Shown here: piece by piece, positions 42,034 through 50,540 of the stretch | How positions within the stretch are numbered: the stretch's first letter is position 1 | Layout of the letters: each line of letters begins with the position of its first letter | From: Methanoregula sp. UBA64 | Lineage (GTDB): Archaea > Halobacteriota > Methanomicrobia > Methanomicrobiales > Methanospirillaceae | Length of the DNA: 51,586 nucleotides | Reading direction: 5' to 3' | Assembly (NCBI RefSeq): GCF_002502735.1 | Contig: NZ_DAQC01000009.1 | Coordinates: 1-51,586, forward strand | Made by a program: the position numbers and the translations under genes | The notes under the pieces: model-generated | The model's database searches: none | Told to the model about the DNA's origin: nothing | The model's input: the letters and a program-made list of their open reading frames with translations, nothing else

Positions 42034-42908
42034 TGAACGATGAGATACTGGATAATTACAAAGCGGCAGGAAAACTGGCAGTAAAGATCCTGCACGAGGG
42101 AGTACAGGGTGTCAGGGCGGGTAAATCGTACCTTGAACTCATAGATTCCGTGGAAGACCGTATCCGGGCCGAGGGCGCCGATCTCGCGTTCCCCCTCAAT
42201 GTCTCCTTAAACGAGGACGCGGCCCACGATACCGCATCTCCCGGGGACGAGCGGGTCTTTGCGAAGGGAGACGTGGTGAAGTTCGACCTCGGCGTGCAGA
42301 TCGAGGGATACGTTGCGGACACTGCGACAACGGTTGACCTGGGGAACAACTCCCTCCTCCTCGACGCATCCCGCGCTGCCCTCGATGCAGCGATAGCCTG
42401 TGTCCGGCCCGGTGTCACGACCGGGGAGATCGGCGCGGCGATCGAACACGAGATCGTGACAAGGGGCTACCGGCCCATTGCCAACCTGACCGGCCACGGC
42501 CTCGACCAGTACGTTGCGCACATGGACCCCTCGATCCCCAACATTGCCATCTCCGGCGGTACGGTGCTCGAAGAGGGCATGGCCATTGCAATCGAGCCCT
42601 TTGCCACCACCGGCAGCGGGAGGGTCGGGGAGAAGACCCGGGTCGAGATCTATTCGCAGATCTCTGAAAAGCCGGTCCGCACCCCGTCCGCCCGCGGGGT
42701 CATGGAGAAGATTCGGGAGCGCCAGGGACTCCCGTTCTCGCGCCGCTGGCTAAACGATAAAAAAGCCGGCCTGGCGCTCATCGGCCTGTGCCGGTCCCAG
42801 ATCCTGCACGGCTACCCGGTCCTTTCAGATATCCCGGGATCGCTTGTCTCCCAGCACGAGCACACCATGATCGTGACAGAAGACAGCTGTATTGTGACTA
42901 CCCGATAA
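42030..42908 (+). CDS. map: Methionine aminopeptidase, type II
   Basis: A 292-residue type II (archaeal/eukaryotic) enzyme that removes the initiator methionine. Metal ligands appear in KFDLGVQIEGYVADTATTVD (two Asp), NLTGHGLDQY (His), AIEPFATTGSG (Glu) and HEHTMIVTED near the C-terminus. The helical insert that marks type II is present before QGLPFSRRW. Overlaps the upstream M24 gene by four bases (ATGATGA), so the two are translationally coupled; ATG 42033 is an equal start. Confidence 0.94.
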   Translation: MMNDEILDNYKAAGKLAVKILHEGVQGVRAGKSYLELIDSVEDRIRAEGADLAFPLNVSLNEDAAHDTASPGDERVFAKGDVVKFDLGVQIEGYVADTATTVDLGNNSLLLDASRAALDAAIACVRPGVTTGEIGAAIEHEIVTRGYRPIANLTGHGLDQYVAHMDPSIPNIAISGGTVLEEGMAIAIEPFATTGSGRVGEKTRVEIYSQISEKPVRTPSARGVMEKIRERQGLPFSRRWLNDKKAGLALIGLCRSQILHGYPVLSDIPGSLVSQHEHTMIVTEDSCIVTTR

Positions 42909-42937
42909 GATAGGTATATGTTTTCAGGCGTGAAATA

Positions 42938-44233
42938 ATGAAGGTTACAGCCATGTCCGGAGATAGCGATAGCCTGCGCATCATGGAAGTCCTGCTGACG
43001 GCAGAGATTTTTAACCAGAACCCGACGCTCGACCTCAATGATCTGACCCCGGCCTGCCGCGAGATCTTCTGTTCGGGAGACACCAAGACCATCAAGCGCC
43101 CCGTGTACGTGAGCGACGGGATGGTCAAGCGCACCCTCGGGATTGCCGATGCACACGAGAAGATCGCCAAAAACCCGTTCGTCTCGTACGAAGATTTCGG
43201 CCAGCGCCTGAAGATCACGACGTTAAAACCGGCCGCCGAATGGTTCCTTGCGCAGGGCGGCAAACCCCTTATCGGGGTCAACCCCGCGCTCGCGTTCTTC
43301 TTTGAATCCTTCGACAGTACCGGCGTTTCCTATGCCGAGGTCAGGAAAGCAAACCCGCCGTTTGAGGACACCAAGGCAAGCCTCGATCTCAAGATCACCA
43401 AGATCATCGGCGAAGACGAGAAGATACGCAACGCGCTCGACCTTGTGATCGTCACAGCCCCCGAAGAGGTCGAGCAGAATATGGAAGACCTGGTCTGTTC
43501 GCCGGAACAGCTCGCGGTCATTGCCAAGATCCACCACGCGCTCCACCACCGGGACTTCCTGTGCAAACACCGGATCTACGAGGTGGGAAAGCTCCTCTTT
43601 GTCGGCCCGCCCGGTACCGGCAAGACCTCGCTTGCCCTTGCGATGTCCCATTCCATGCACATGCCGGTGCTTGAAGTCCGGCTCTCGATGATCACCTCCC
43701 AGTACCTGGGGGAGACCTCGAAGAACATCGACAAGATCTTCGATCTCGCGAAGAAACTCGCGCCATCGATCCTCTTCATCGACGAGTTCGACTTCGTTGC
43801 AAAGAGCCGTGTCACCGACGACCACGGGGCAATGAAGCGGGCGGTCAACGCGCTCTTGAAAAATATCGACCGGATCAGCCTGATCCGGAACGGCGTGCTC
43901 CTGATCGGCGCCACCAACCACCCTCAGCTCCTCGACGAGGCTGCATGGCGGCGGTTCGACGAGGTCGTGGAATTCTCCCTGCCCGGGGAAGAGATGCGCC
44001 GGGAGATCCTCAAAAGCGTAACCTCGTCCATGACCTGCACCTGTGATTACCAGGAGATTGCAGCCATGACCGAAGGGTTCTCGGGGGCGGACATACGCCT
44101 CATGATCAAGGAGGCGCTCCTGTCGGCACTCATGGACACGCGCGAGGCCATCAACCGCCAGGACCTCGATAAAGGTATCCGCATGGTCAGGAACCGCGAT
44201 GCAATCCGGAACCTGAACTGGAAGCAGGAATGA
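42938..44233 (+). CDS. AAA+ ATPase
   Basis: A 431-residue protein with one AAA module: Walker A GPPGTGKT (223-230), Walker B ILFIDEFD (278-285), sensor 1 GATN (324-327), arginine-finger pair RRFDE (338-342) and the sensor-2 region FSGADIRLM (381-389). The N-terminal ~200 residues are unlike PAN or Cdc48 N-domains and hold a helical, charged stretch. It may be a remodelling ATPase; partner unknown. The upstream M24 genes and the overlapping downstream MBL gene form one cluster on the plus strand. Confidence 0.85.
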   Translation: MKVTAMSGDSDSLRIMEVLLTAEIFNQNPTLDLNDLTPACREIFCSGDTKTIKRPVYVSDGMVKRTLGIADAHEKIAKNPFVSYEDFGQRLKITTLKPAAEWFLAQGGKPLIGVNPALAFFFESFDSTGVSYAEVRKANPPFEDTKASLDLKITKIIGEDEKIRNALDLVIVTAPEEVEQNMEDLVCSPEQLAVIAKIHHALHHRDFLCKHRIYEVGKLLFVGPPGTGKTSLALAMSHSMHMPVLEVRLSMITSQYLGETSKNIDKIFDLAKKLAPSILFIDEFDFVAKSRVTDDHGAMKRAVNALLKNIDRISLIRNGVLLIGATNHPQLLDEAAWRRFDEVVEFSLPGEEMRREILKSVTSSMTCTCDYQEIAAMTEGFSGADIRLMIKEALLSALMDTREAINRQDLDKGIRMVRNRDAIRNLNWKQE

Positions 44234-44952
44234 AGTTTGTACTGCTCGGGACCGGGGACGCCATCGGGACACCGAAGATCGGGTGCGACTGCCCCCAGTG
44301 TACCCGCGCAAAGAATACAGGTACGGGACGGCTGCGGAGCTCGATCCTGATCGAGAAGGACGGGCACCATATCCTTGTCGATTCAACCCCCGATCTCCGG
44401 CAGCAGCTCCTGCGGGCCGGCTCTCCGCACATCGATGCCGTGATCTGGACGCACGGGCATTACGACCACTTCATGGGATTCGGGGAGTTCTACCGGGTCC
44501 AGAAGATCCCGCCGGTCTATGCCGCCGAACCGGTGCTCCGGTACTGCGGCGAGACCTTCCGGTTCCTTGATTTCAACCGCATTCCCGTAGTGCCGTACGT
44601 GCCGTTTACTCTTTTTGGGATCACCATCACGCCGTTTATCGTAAAACACCCGCCGGCGTATACCTGCGGGTTCCTCTTTGAGGCGGAGGGAAAACGCATC
44701 GGGTATACCTCGGATACCAACCGGGACATCCCGCAGCAGAGCCTTGCCCTGCTCGAAGACCTCGACCTGTTGCTTCTGGATGCGATCGTCCCCTCGCACA
44801 TGACGATCACCAAACACATGAACTATCTCGATGCCTGCACGCTTGCCGAAAGCCTGCATGCAAAACAGTTCCGGTGCATCCACATCAGCCATGTGATGCC
44901 GTGGGAATATCCTCACCTGGCCCATGACGGCGAGACGTTCGGGTTTCCTTAA
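44230..44952 (+). CDS. Metallo-beta-lactamase fold hydrolase, PhnP-like
   Basis: A 240-residue MBL-fold protein with the metal motif THGHYDH, SDTNRD and a final HISH. The N-terminal GCDCPQC (CxCxxC) resembles the zinc-binding element of PhnP, a cyclic phosphodiesterase. It probably hydrolyses a phosphodiester; the substrate is unknown because no phosphonate genes are present. Start overlaps the AAA ATPase stop (ATGA). Confidence 0.85.
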   Translation: MKFVLLGTGDAIGTPKIGCDCPQCTRAKNTGTGRLRSSILIEKDGHHILVDSTPDLRQQLLRAGSPHIDAVIWTHGHYDHFMGFGEFYRVQKIPPVYAAEPVLRYCGETFRFLDFNRIPVVPYVPFTLFGITITPFIVKHPPAYTCGFLFEAEGKRIGYTSDTNRDIPQQSLALLEDLDLLLLDAIVPSHMTITKHMNYLDACTLAESLHAKQFRCIHISHVMPWEYPHLAHDGETFGFP

Positions 44953-45048
44953 ACCGGGTGCCGGGACAGGAGTGGCCCCGGCATACCCGGGCCCACGGCC
45001 GTACCTCACCCATACCTTAATAGTTTACAGGTTCCCAAACATAGGTGC

Positions 45049-45324
45049 ATGATTGTAAAGGTACTCGAACTCGAAAAAGATAAGGCACGACTCGTCATCC
45101 AGGGAGAGGGTCATACGTTCATGAACACCCTGGTTGAGGAACTCCTGGCCGATCCGGACGTCGATGTCGCAAAATACACCATCGAGTTCCAGTTCTCCGA
45201 CCCCGTACTGCTCGTGACCACCAAGAGCGCAAAGAAAAACCCCTTAACCCTCGTCAAGAAGGCCTGCAAGAAGATCTCCGGCAACTGCGATACCCTGCTC
45301 ACGGGCCTTGCAAAACAGAAATAA
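45049..45324 (+). CDS. rpoL: RNA polymerase subunit Rpo11 (L)
   Basis: A 91-residue protein of the RPB11/RpoL family, starting MIVKVLELEKDKARLVIQGE and with the hallmark GHTFMNTLVEELLADPDVDV. It pairs with RpoD (Rpo3) in the assembly platform of RNA polymerase. It has its own promoter (ACCTTAATAGTTTA about 45015-45028) and is followed by a hairpin terminator. Confidence 0.95.
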   Translation: MIVKVLELEKDKARLVIQGEGHTFMNTLVEELLADPDVDVAKYTIEFQFSDPVLLVTTKSAKKNPLTLVKKACKKISGNCDTLLTGLAKQK

Positions 45325-45351
45325 TACTCCCGGAGATACGCATACTTTTTT

Positions 45352-45368
45352 CCCGCACAGAGTGCGGG
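45352..45368 (+). terminator. rpoL terminator
   Basis: A 7-bp hairpin CCCGCAC-AGA-GTGCGGG, followed by TTTCCCTT, lies about 30 bases after the rpoL stop. Confidence 0.6.
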
Positions 45369-45450
45369 TTTCCCTTACATAGTTCCTTTAAAAAAAACGA
45401 ATCTGTTACGAAAGCTGCCTGCCGGAAGATTGCAGGTTAAAAAAACAGAT

Positions 45451-45467
45451 GCCGGGGTGACCCCGGC
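45451..45467 (-). terminator. aIF2-beta terminator
   Basis: A perfect 7-bp hairpin GCCGGGG-TGA-CCCCGGC, followed on the minus strand by ATCTGTTTTTTT, just after the stop of the aIF2-beta gene. Confidence 0.7.
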
Positions 45468-45484
45468 GATATTAACGGACTGAC

Positions 45485-46099
45485 CTATTCTGCCCTTTCG
45501 GTAAAGACGATCGAACCGGAGATCCGCGAGATTCGGATCTTCACGCTCTGGCCGGGCTTTGCATTTGCCACGTACATGATGTACCGGCCCATCTTGACAA
45601 CACCGTCGCCACGCTTGGAAAGCGACTGGATCTCGACGTCCATGATCTGCCCTTCTTCAAGGTTCTCAGAAGCCGGCTCGGTCCTCACCTTTCGCTTCCG
45701 GACCGGCCTGTGGCCACCGCAGGCATCGCAACGGAGGGTAAGAACCCGGTCATCCTTTACAAGACGCGTATCAGGCTTGCCGCATTCGGAACAGATCACG
45801 TAATCGTCGACGTAACTCTTGATGATCATCTTAAAAAGCGAGATCTCGAACTTTCCGTTAAAGATGGCCCGGTTCCCGTCGATCTTGCCCGAGGTTCCCA
45901 GCTCGCCGAGGATGTACTTCATCAGGTGGTCCTTGTCGCGACGGACTGTGTCGGCGATTTCGGCAAAATTTTCCAGGATTGTTGTCTTCCCCTCGATGTA
46001 GGCCTTTGCCTCAGGAACAACAAAACGTTCCGAGGATTCGGTCTTCTCGGAAATGTGAGAATAGGCCTTTTTTAAAAGGTCGTCATAAGAGTCCGTCAT
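45485..46099 (-). CDS. aif2b: Translation initiation factor aIF2 beta fused to a TRAM domain
   Basis: A 204-residue protein. Residues 1-135 are aIF2-beta: an N-terminal helix, the core with RRDKDHLMKYILGELGTSG, and a C4 zinc ribbon with CSECG and CDACGG. Residues about 145-204 are a TRAM domain (EEGQIMDVEIQSLSKRGDGV, ending SGSIVFTERA), an OB-like RNA-binding module. Archaeal aIF2-beta is usually 135-140 residues, so the TRAM part is an added domain; related methanogens have it, from memory. aIF2 delivers initiator tRNA to the small subunit. Confidence 0.93.
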   Translation of the reverse strand: MTDSYDDLLKKAYSHISEKTESSERFVVPEAKAYIEGKTTILENFAEIADTVRRDKDHLMKYILGELGTSGKIDGNRAIFNGKFEISLFKMIIKSYVDDYVICSECGKPDTRLVKDDRVLTLRCDACGGHRPVRKRKVRTEPASENLEEGQIMDVEIQSLSKRGDGVVKMGRYIMYVANAKPGQSVKIRISRISGSIVFTERAE

Positions 46100-46205
46100 A
46101 TGTGTATAGTATAAAGGCTACACCGGTGCAAAAGTCTTTCCCAGAAAAAAAGAGACGGTTTGCCGCCGGATGCGGACCGACGTTTTACGGCCGCGCTGCG
46201 ACTGC

Positions 46206-46700
46206 TTATCCAAGGTAGGAAGGGACTGCCGCTTTTACGAAACGAACCACATCTGCATTCTTCGTGTCGTCTTCGATATCTTTCTGGTTGATATCCTTAA
46301 AGCCGGCAAACTGCATACCCTTTCCTTCGATCCATTTTTTGAAGGTCTCTTCGGCCTTCCCGGGTTTTCCGCCGTGCGTTGCAAAGGCGACGGCGTGCTT
46401 CTTCTCGCAGCCGGAAAGGGCGTTAATTGCCGTGTGGATGGCAGGTGTCGGCTTGAACGCCCAGACCGGCGATCCAAAGACAAGCAGATCGTACTCCCGG
46501 ACATTCAGCTGCGCCGGTTCGATCATTGTTGTGTCCTCGCTCATCGCGGCCTTGCACTGCATAAGGAAGCGGGTGACCCGGGAATGCTCTGCACGATCGG
46601 CGATCTCGATAAGCCGGCTGTCGGGGAAGGCGGACGCAATGTGCTGGGCAATGTGCCGGGTATTACCGGTCTCGCTGTGGTAGATGATGCAGATCTTCAT
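46206..46700 (-). CDS. Flavodoxin family protein
   Basis: A 164-residue protein from ATG 46700 (MKICIIYHSETGNTRHIAQH), with the FMN phosphate loop HSETGNT and the isoalloxazine loop FGSPVWAFKP. A later FATHGGKPGKA stretch fits the third FMN loop. It should be an electron carrier or an FMN-dependent reductase of the short-chain type. No partner is adjacent. Confidence 0.88.
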   Translation of the reverse strand: MKICIIYHSETGNTRHIAQHIASAFPDSRLIEIADRAEHSRVTRFLMQCKAAMSEDTTMIEPAQLNVREYDLLVFGSPVWAFKPTPAIHTAINALSGCEKKHAVAFATHGGKPGKAEETFKKWIEGKGMQFAGFKDINQKDIEDDTKNADVVRFVKAAVPSYLG

Positions 46701-46788
46701 GCAGAAATGATAGTACCCGATCCCCAAAAAGATTTCATACAAAACCGGGCGTTTTAGCGGCTTACTTCAGGTAAAAAAGATATGAAGG

Positions 46789-47778
46789 TTATTTCCTGAA
46801 CTGGGGCATCATTGCCCGTACTTCCTTGCCGGTCGTTTCAAGGAGGTGTTCTTCGTCGGCCTTGGTGAGGGCGGTAAAGACCGGGCGGTTGACCATATTC
46901 TCAAGCATCCATTCCTTTGCAAATTCCCCGCTCTGGATCTCACCGAGGATCTCTTCCATTGCTTCGTATGCCTCAGGCCCGATTACCCGGGGCCCCCGGG
47001 TCATGTCGCCGTACTGCGCCGTGTTGCTGACATACTGGCGCATGTTCGTAAGCCCGCCTTCGTAGATCAGGTCGACGATCAGTTTTGTCTCGTGGCAGAC
47101 CTCTAAATATGCCATCTCGGGCGCATACCCGGCGTCAACGAGGGTCTCAAACCCGGCCTTGATAAGCGAGGAGATACCTCCGCACAGTACTGCCTGTTCG
47201 CCAAAGAGATCGGTCTCGGTCTCCTCGCGGAACGTGGTTTCAAGGACAACCGCACGCGTTGCCCCGATACCTTTTGCATATGCGAGCGCGGTCTTGTGGG
47301 CCTTACCTGTGTGGTCCTGCTCGATCGCAATAAGGGCAGGCACTCCCTTGCCTTCCTCGTACTGGCGGCGGACCATGAAGCCGGGGCCTTTTGGCGCGAC
47401 CATGATCACATCGACATTTGCCGGCGGCACGATCTGGCCGAAGTGGATGTTAAAACCGTGCGAGAACATCAGGGTCTTGTTTTCGGTAAGGTGCGGCATG
47501 ATCTCGTTTTTGTAGACTCCCGACTGGAGTTCATCCGGCAGGAGGATCTGGATGATATCGGCCTTCTTTGCCGCTTCCGCGACCGTCATCACGGTCATGC
47601 CGTCTTTGGTTGCCGCATCCCAGCTCTTTCCCTTGCGCAGGCCGATGATAACGTCGAGGCCGCTGTCGCGCAGATTCAGGGACTGGCCGCGTCCCTGTGA
47701 CCCGTACCCGATCACGGCGATCTTCTTGCCCTTGAGCACCGAGATATCGGCATCGGACTCATAGTATTTTTTCATCAT
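46789..47778 (-). CDS. ilvC: Ketol-acid reductoisomerase (class I)
   Basis: A 329-residue enzyme starting MMKKYYESDADISVLKGKK (ATG 47778; ATG 47775 equal). It isomerises and reduces acetolactate in valine, leucine and isoleucine synthesis. The NADPH-binding IAVIGYGSQGRGQSLNLRDS, the SHGFNIHFGQIVPP segment and the Mg-binding ETDLFGEQAVLCGG and CHETKLIVDLIYEGG segments are intact. It is divergent from mptA. Confidence 0.96.
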   Translation of the reverse strand: MMKKYYESDADISVLKGKKIAVIGYGSQGRGQSLNLRDSGLDVIIGLRKGKSWDAATKDGMTVMTVAEAAKKADIIQILLPDELQSGVYKNEIMPHLTENKTLMFSHGFNIHFGQIVPPANVDVIMVAPKGPGFMVRRQYEEGKGVPALIAIEQDHTGKAHKTALAYAKGIGATRAVVLETTFREETETDLFGEQAVLCGGISSLIKAGFETLVDAGYAPEMAYLEVCHETKLIVDLIYEGGLTNMRQYVSNTAQYGDMTRGPRVIGPEAYEAMEEILGEIQSGEFAKEWMLENMVNRPVFTALTKADEEHLLETTGKEVRAMMPQFRK

Positions 47779-47874
47779 AGTCGATCCCTTGTGATATCGG
47801 CAACAAAGCACATAAATATTATATGAAAAAACTAAAGAAGCACACTTGTAAAACCTGCAGGGAAGCGATGACTT

Positions 47875-48870
47875 ATTAAGCACCCAGAAGCGGATAAAAC
47901 CCCTGAGGAGCCGTTCAGCGGGAAACTCCCCGATGTCCAGGCAACCTCCCCGGACGTCAGGATCAACCTCACACGTGTCGGGGTAAAGAATGTCAAAAAA
48001 CTCGTTGAGGTCACCCGTCCGGATAAACGGCCGGTGGTCTTTATCTCGAAGTTCGATGTCTACGTGGACCTGCCCGGCAGCCTGAAAGGCGCCAACCTCT
48101 CACGGAATTTTGAAGTAATTGACGAGGTTCTCCAGCAGGCAATCGATGGCGAGGTCAACGAGATCGAGAACCTCTGCAGTGCCGTTGCACGCAAGCTGCT
48201 CGACCGGCACGAATATGCCGACCGGACCGAGGTGCTCATGCGCAGCGAGTTCATGGTCAAGCGCGAGACCCCGGTCAGCCATACGACCTGCCACGAGGTC
48301 GTCAAAGTCCATGCACGGGCGATCGCAAAAAGGACGTTCCGCGAACCGATCGTACGAAAGAGCATCGGGGCGGAGGTCACCGGCATGACCGCCTGTCCCT
48401 GCGCCCAGAATATCATGAAGGAGCGTGCGAACCACGTCCTCGAAGGGCTCGGGGTCGATCAGAAGACCATCGATGCGTTCTTTGTCGAGGTCCCCATGGC
48501 CACCCACAACCAGCGCGGCAGGGGATTCCTCTGTATCGAGACCGATGACGACCAGCATGTCAACCTGGAAAAGATTATCCAGGTCCTCAAGGAATCCATG
48601 AGCGCCGGCATCTACGAACTCCTGAAGCGCGGCGATGAAAGTGCGGTCGTACTTGCCGCGCACAAAAATCCGCGGTTTGTGGAAGACTGCGTGCGGGAGA
48701 TGGCAAAGAAAGTACTGACCGGATTTTCCTATCTTCCGGGCGATGCGGTCGTTACCATCAAGCAGACCAATGAGGAAAGCATTCACCAGCACGATGCATA
48801 TGCCGAACGGAGGGCAACGCTCGCAGAACTGCTGGACGAACTCAATGGCGATAAAAACCGTTCCGGATAA
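47875..48870 (+). CDS. mptA: GTP cyclohydrolase MptA (type IV)
   Basis: A FolE2/MptA-family enzyme that opens GTP for tetrahydromethanopterin synthesis, Fe(II)-dependent. TGMTACPCAQNIMKER holds the metal-binding cysteine and VPMATHNQRGRGFLCIE is the conserved end. The frame is open from 47872 and gives a family-like N-terminus (LPDVQATSPDVRINLTRVGV) well before the first standard start (GTG 48034), so the gene must begin near 47868-47875. No ATG, GTG or TTG lies there in frame; ATT 47875 is the only candidate, while ATG 47868 would be in frame if one base of ACTTATT were absent. The start is therefore uncertain. An AT-rich promoter element lies at 47807-47823. Confidence 0.85.
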   Translation: MKHPEADKTPEEPFSGKLPDVQATSPDVRINLTRVGVKNVKKLVEVTRPDKRPVVFISKFDVYVDLPGSLKGANLSRNFEVIDEVLQQAIDGEVNEIENLCSAVARKLLDRHEYADRTEVLMRSEFMVKRETPVSHTTCHEVVKVHARAIAKRTFREPIVRKSIGAEVTGMTACPCAQNIMKERANHVLEGLGVDQKTIDAFFVEVPMATHNQRGRGFLCIETDDDQHVNLEKIIQVLKESMSAGIYELLKRGDESAVVLAAHKNPRFVEDCVREMAKKVLTGFSYLPGDAVVTIKQTNEESIHQHDAYAERRATLAELLDELNGDKNRSG

Positions 48871-49040
48871 AGCGGGGAGGTTTAATAAATCCCCCCATAT
48901 ACAGGCATAAAAAAAACGTGTTTTTTCTTACCGGTCTGCGCTGCTGAAAAAAACAGGCAAATTTTCTTTTGATTCTATTTTAATGGCCGATACACCCGTT
49001 ATTTCACACGGGCCTTTTCCGCAGATTAAAACAATAAACG

Positions 49041-49104
49041 TTATAAAAGGGTTCGTTAAAGATAGAGATGAACGTACTTTGTACGGTCAATTATCTCTAG
49101 AGAT
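49041..49104 (+). promoter_or_regulatory. frhA promoter and leader dyads
   Basis: TATA box TTATAAAAG at 49041-49049 predicts a transcript with a leader of about 100 bases. The leader holds an inverted repeat CGTAC-TTT-GTACG (49073-49085) and a perfect 12-bp palindrome ATCTCTAGAGAT (49093-49104), with AGAGATGA repeated at 49064 and 49099. These could be operators for control of hydrogenase expression by H2. Confidence 0.55.
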
Positions 49105-49169
49105 GAGAGATGTATAGAGTAATTTTGTACTGTAATACGAACAACTCAACATAACATGAGGCGATTATA

Positions 49170-50540
49170 TTGTCGAAAGTTGTAGAGATTTCCCCAACCA
49201 CAAGACACGAGGGACACTCGAAGCTTGTCCTGAAGGTCAACGATGCAGGCATCGTTGAGACAGGCAACTGGTGTTCCATTACTCCGGTGCGGGGAGTTGA
49301 GAAACTCGCAGTCGGAAAGACCCCTGAACAGGTACCAAAGATTGCATCCCGCGTCTGTGGTATCTGTCCTATTGCCCACAACCTTGCAGCAACAGAGGCA
49401 ATGGAGGCATCCATCAAGGTCGAAGTACCTAAGGATGCCAAGATGCTCCGGTACATCCTCCAGATGGCTAACCGGGTGCACAGCATTGCACTGCATGATA
49501 TCCTGATCCTGCCCGATCTCTATCTCCCGGGCACCGATGTCAAGATCAACCCGTTCTCCCCCGAGGAGCCCGTCCGGTCCGTTGCAAAGCGGATCCAGAG
49601 ACTCCGTGAGATCGGTCAGACCATCGGCCAGATTGCCGGTGGAGAAGCCATCCACCCGAGCAACACCCGCGTCGGCGGTATGTACATGAACTGCTCGGAG
49701 CAGGCAAAGATCAAGATGTACGACCTTGCAAAGGAAGGTCTCGTCCTTGCCCACCAGCAGATGGACTTCATGATCGCAGTCCTGCGCAACTACCAGAAGA
49801 GAGACTGGGTCGATGTCGGCGGCATGAAGGTCGCACTGCCCAAGGATCTCGGGTACCACGACCAGGGCTACCTTGCAACCCACCCGTTCTACGGCTGCTC
49901 CAGCATGGACGAATGCCCCACCTGGGACATCAACCGGTTCAAGGAAGTCCGGCCCTGGGACTGGTACATGGGCGAGATGGAGATTTCCCTCGAAGAGCCC
50001 AAGTACCCCGTTGGCGGAACCACCAAGCTCGGCACCAAGGTCAACCCGCAGATGGAAGCCTGCACCGGCATCCCGATGTACGACGGCGCACCCGTTGAAG
50101 TCGGTCCCCGTGCACGTCTTGTCAAGTACAAGAACTTCGACGAGAAGGGCACCATCGGCCAGAACGTTGCCCGTGAGATGGAATACACCGACTCCTTCTA
50201 CGAGATGATCGACTGCATCGACGCACTTAACCCGAAGGGTAAGGTCGTTGCAGACTACATCCCGAAGGGTGACGGTACCCTCGGCTGGGCTTCCAACGAA
50301 GCACCCCGTGGCACGGATGTCCACCTTGCAAAGGTCAAGGACTGGAAGGTCCAGTACTTCTCAATGCTTGTTCCGACAACCTGGAACTTTGCAACCTGCA
50401 GCGCAGCACTCACCGGTGCACCCTGGCAGCTCGCCGAGGTCATCATGCGCGGGTACGACCCGTGCGTCTCGTGCGCTACACACATGATCGTAGTCAATGA
50501 GGACAACAAGGTAGTCGCCCAGAAACTCATCCAGCAGTGA
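49170..50540 (+). CDS. frhA: F420-reducing hydrogenase large subunit
   Basis: A 456-residue [NiFe]-hydrogenase large subunit. The nickel ligands are RVCGIC (Cys63, Cys66) and DPCVSCATH (Cys432, Cys435); both are Cys, so not a selenoprotein. The 18 residues after His438 (MIVVNEDNKVVAQKLIQQ) should be removed by the protease FrhD during maturation. Start is a TTG at 49170 with GAGGCG eight bases upstream. Frh oxidises H2 and reduces F420, supplying Mtd and Mer. The stop overlaps the frhD start. Confidence 0.97.
   Translation: MSKVVEISPTTRHEGHSKLVLKVNDAGIVETGNWCSITPVRGVEKLAVGKTPEQVPKIASRVCGICPIAHNLAATEAMEASIKVEVPKDAKMLRYILQMANRVHSIALHDILILPDLYLPGTDVKINPFSPEEPVRSVAKRIQRLREIGQTIGQIAGGEAIHPSNTRVGGMYMNCSEQAKIKMYDLAKEGLVLAHQQMDFMIAVLRNYQKRDWVDVGGMKVALPKDLGYHDQGYLATHPFYGCSSMDECPTWDINRFKEVRPWDWYMGEMEISLEEPKYPVGGTTKLGTKVNPQMEACTGIPMYDGAPVEVGPRARLVKYKNFDEKGTIGQNVAREMEYTDSFYEMIDCIDALNPKGKVVADYIPKGDGTLGWASNEAPRGTDVHLAKVKDWKVQYFSMLVPTTWNFATCSAALTGAPWQLAEVIMRGYDPCVSCATHMIVVNEDNKVVAQKLIQQ

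Noticed and set aside
43223..44386. Long open frame antisense to the AAA ATPase (387 codons)
   Set aside because: It mirrors the coding strand, whose ATPase motifs are complete.
49146..50324. Long open frame antisense to frhA (392 codons)
   Set aside because: It is a mirror of strong codon bias in frhA; frhA has full family motifs.
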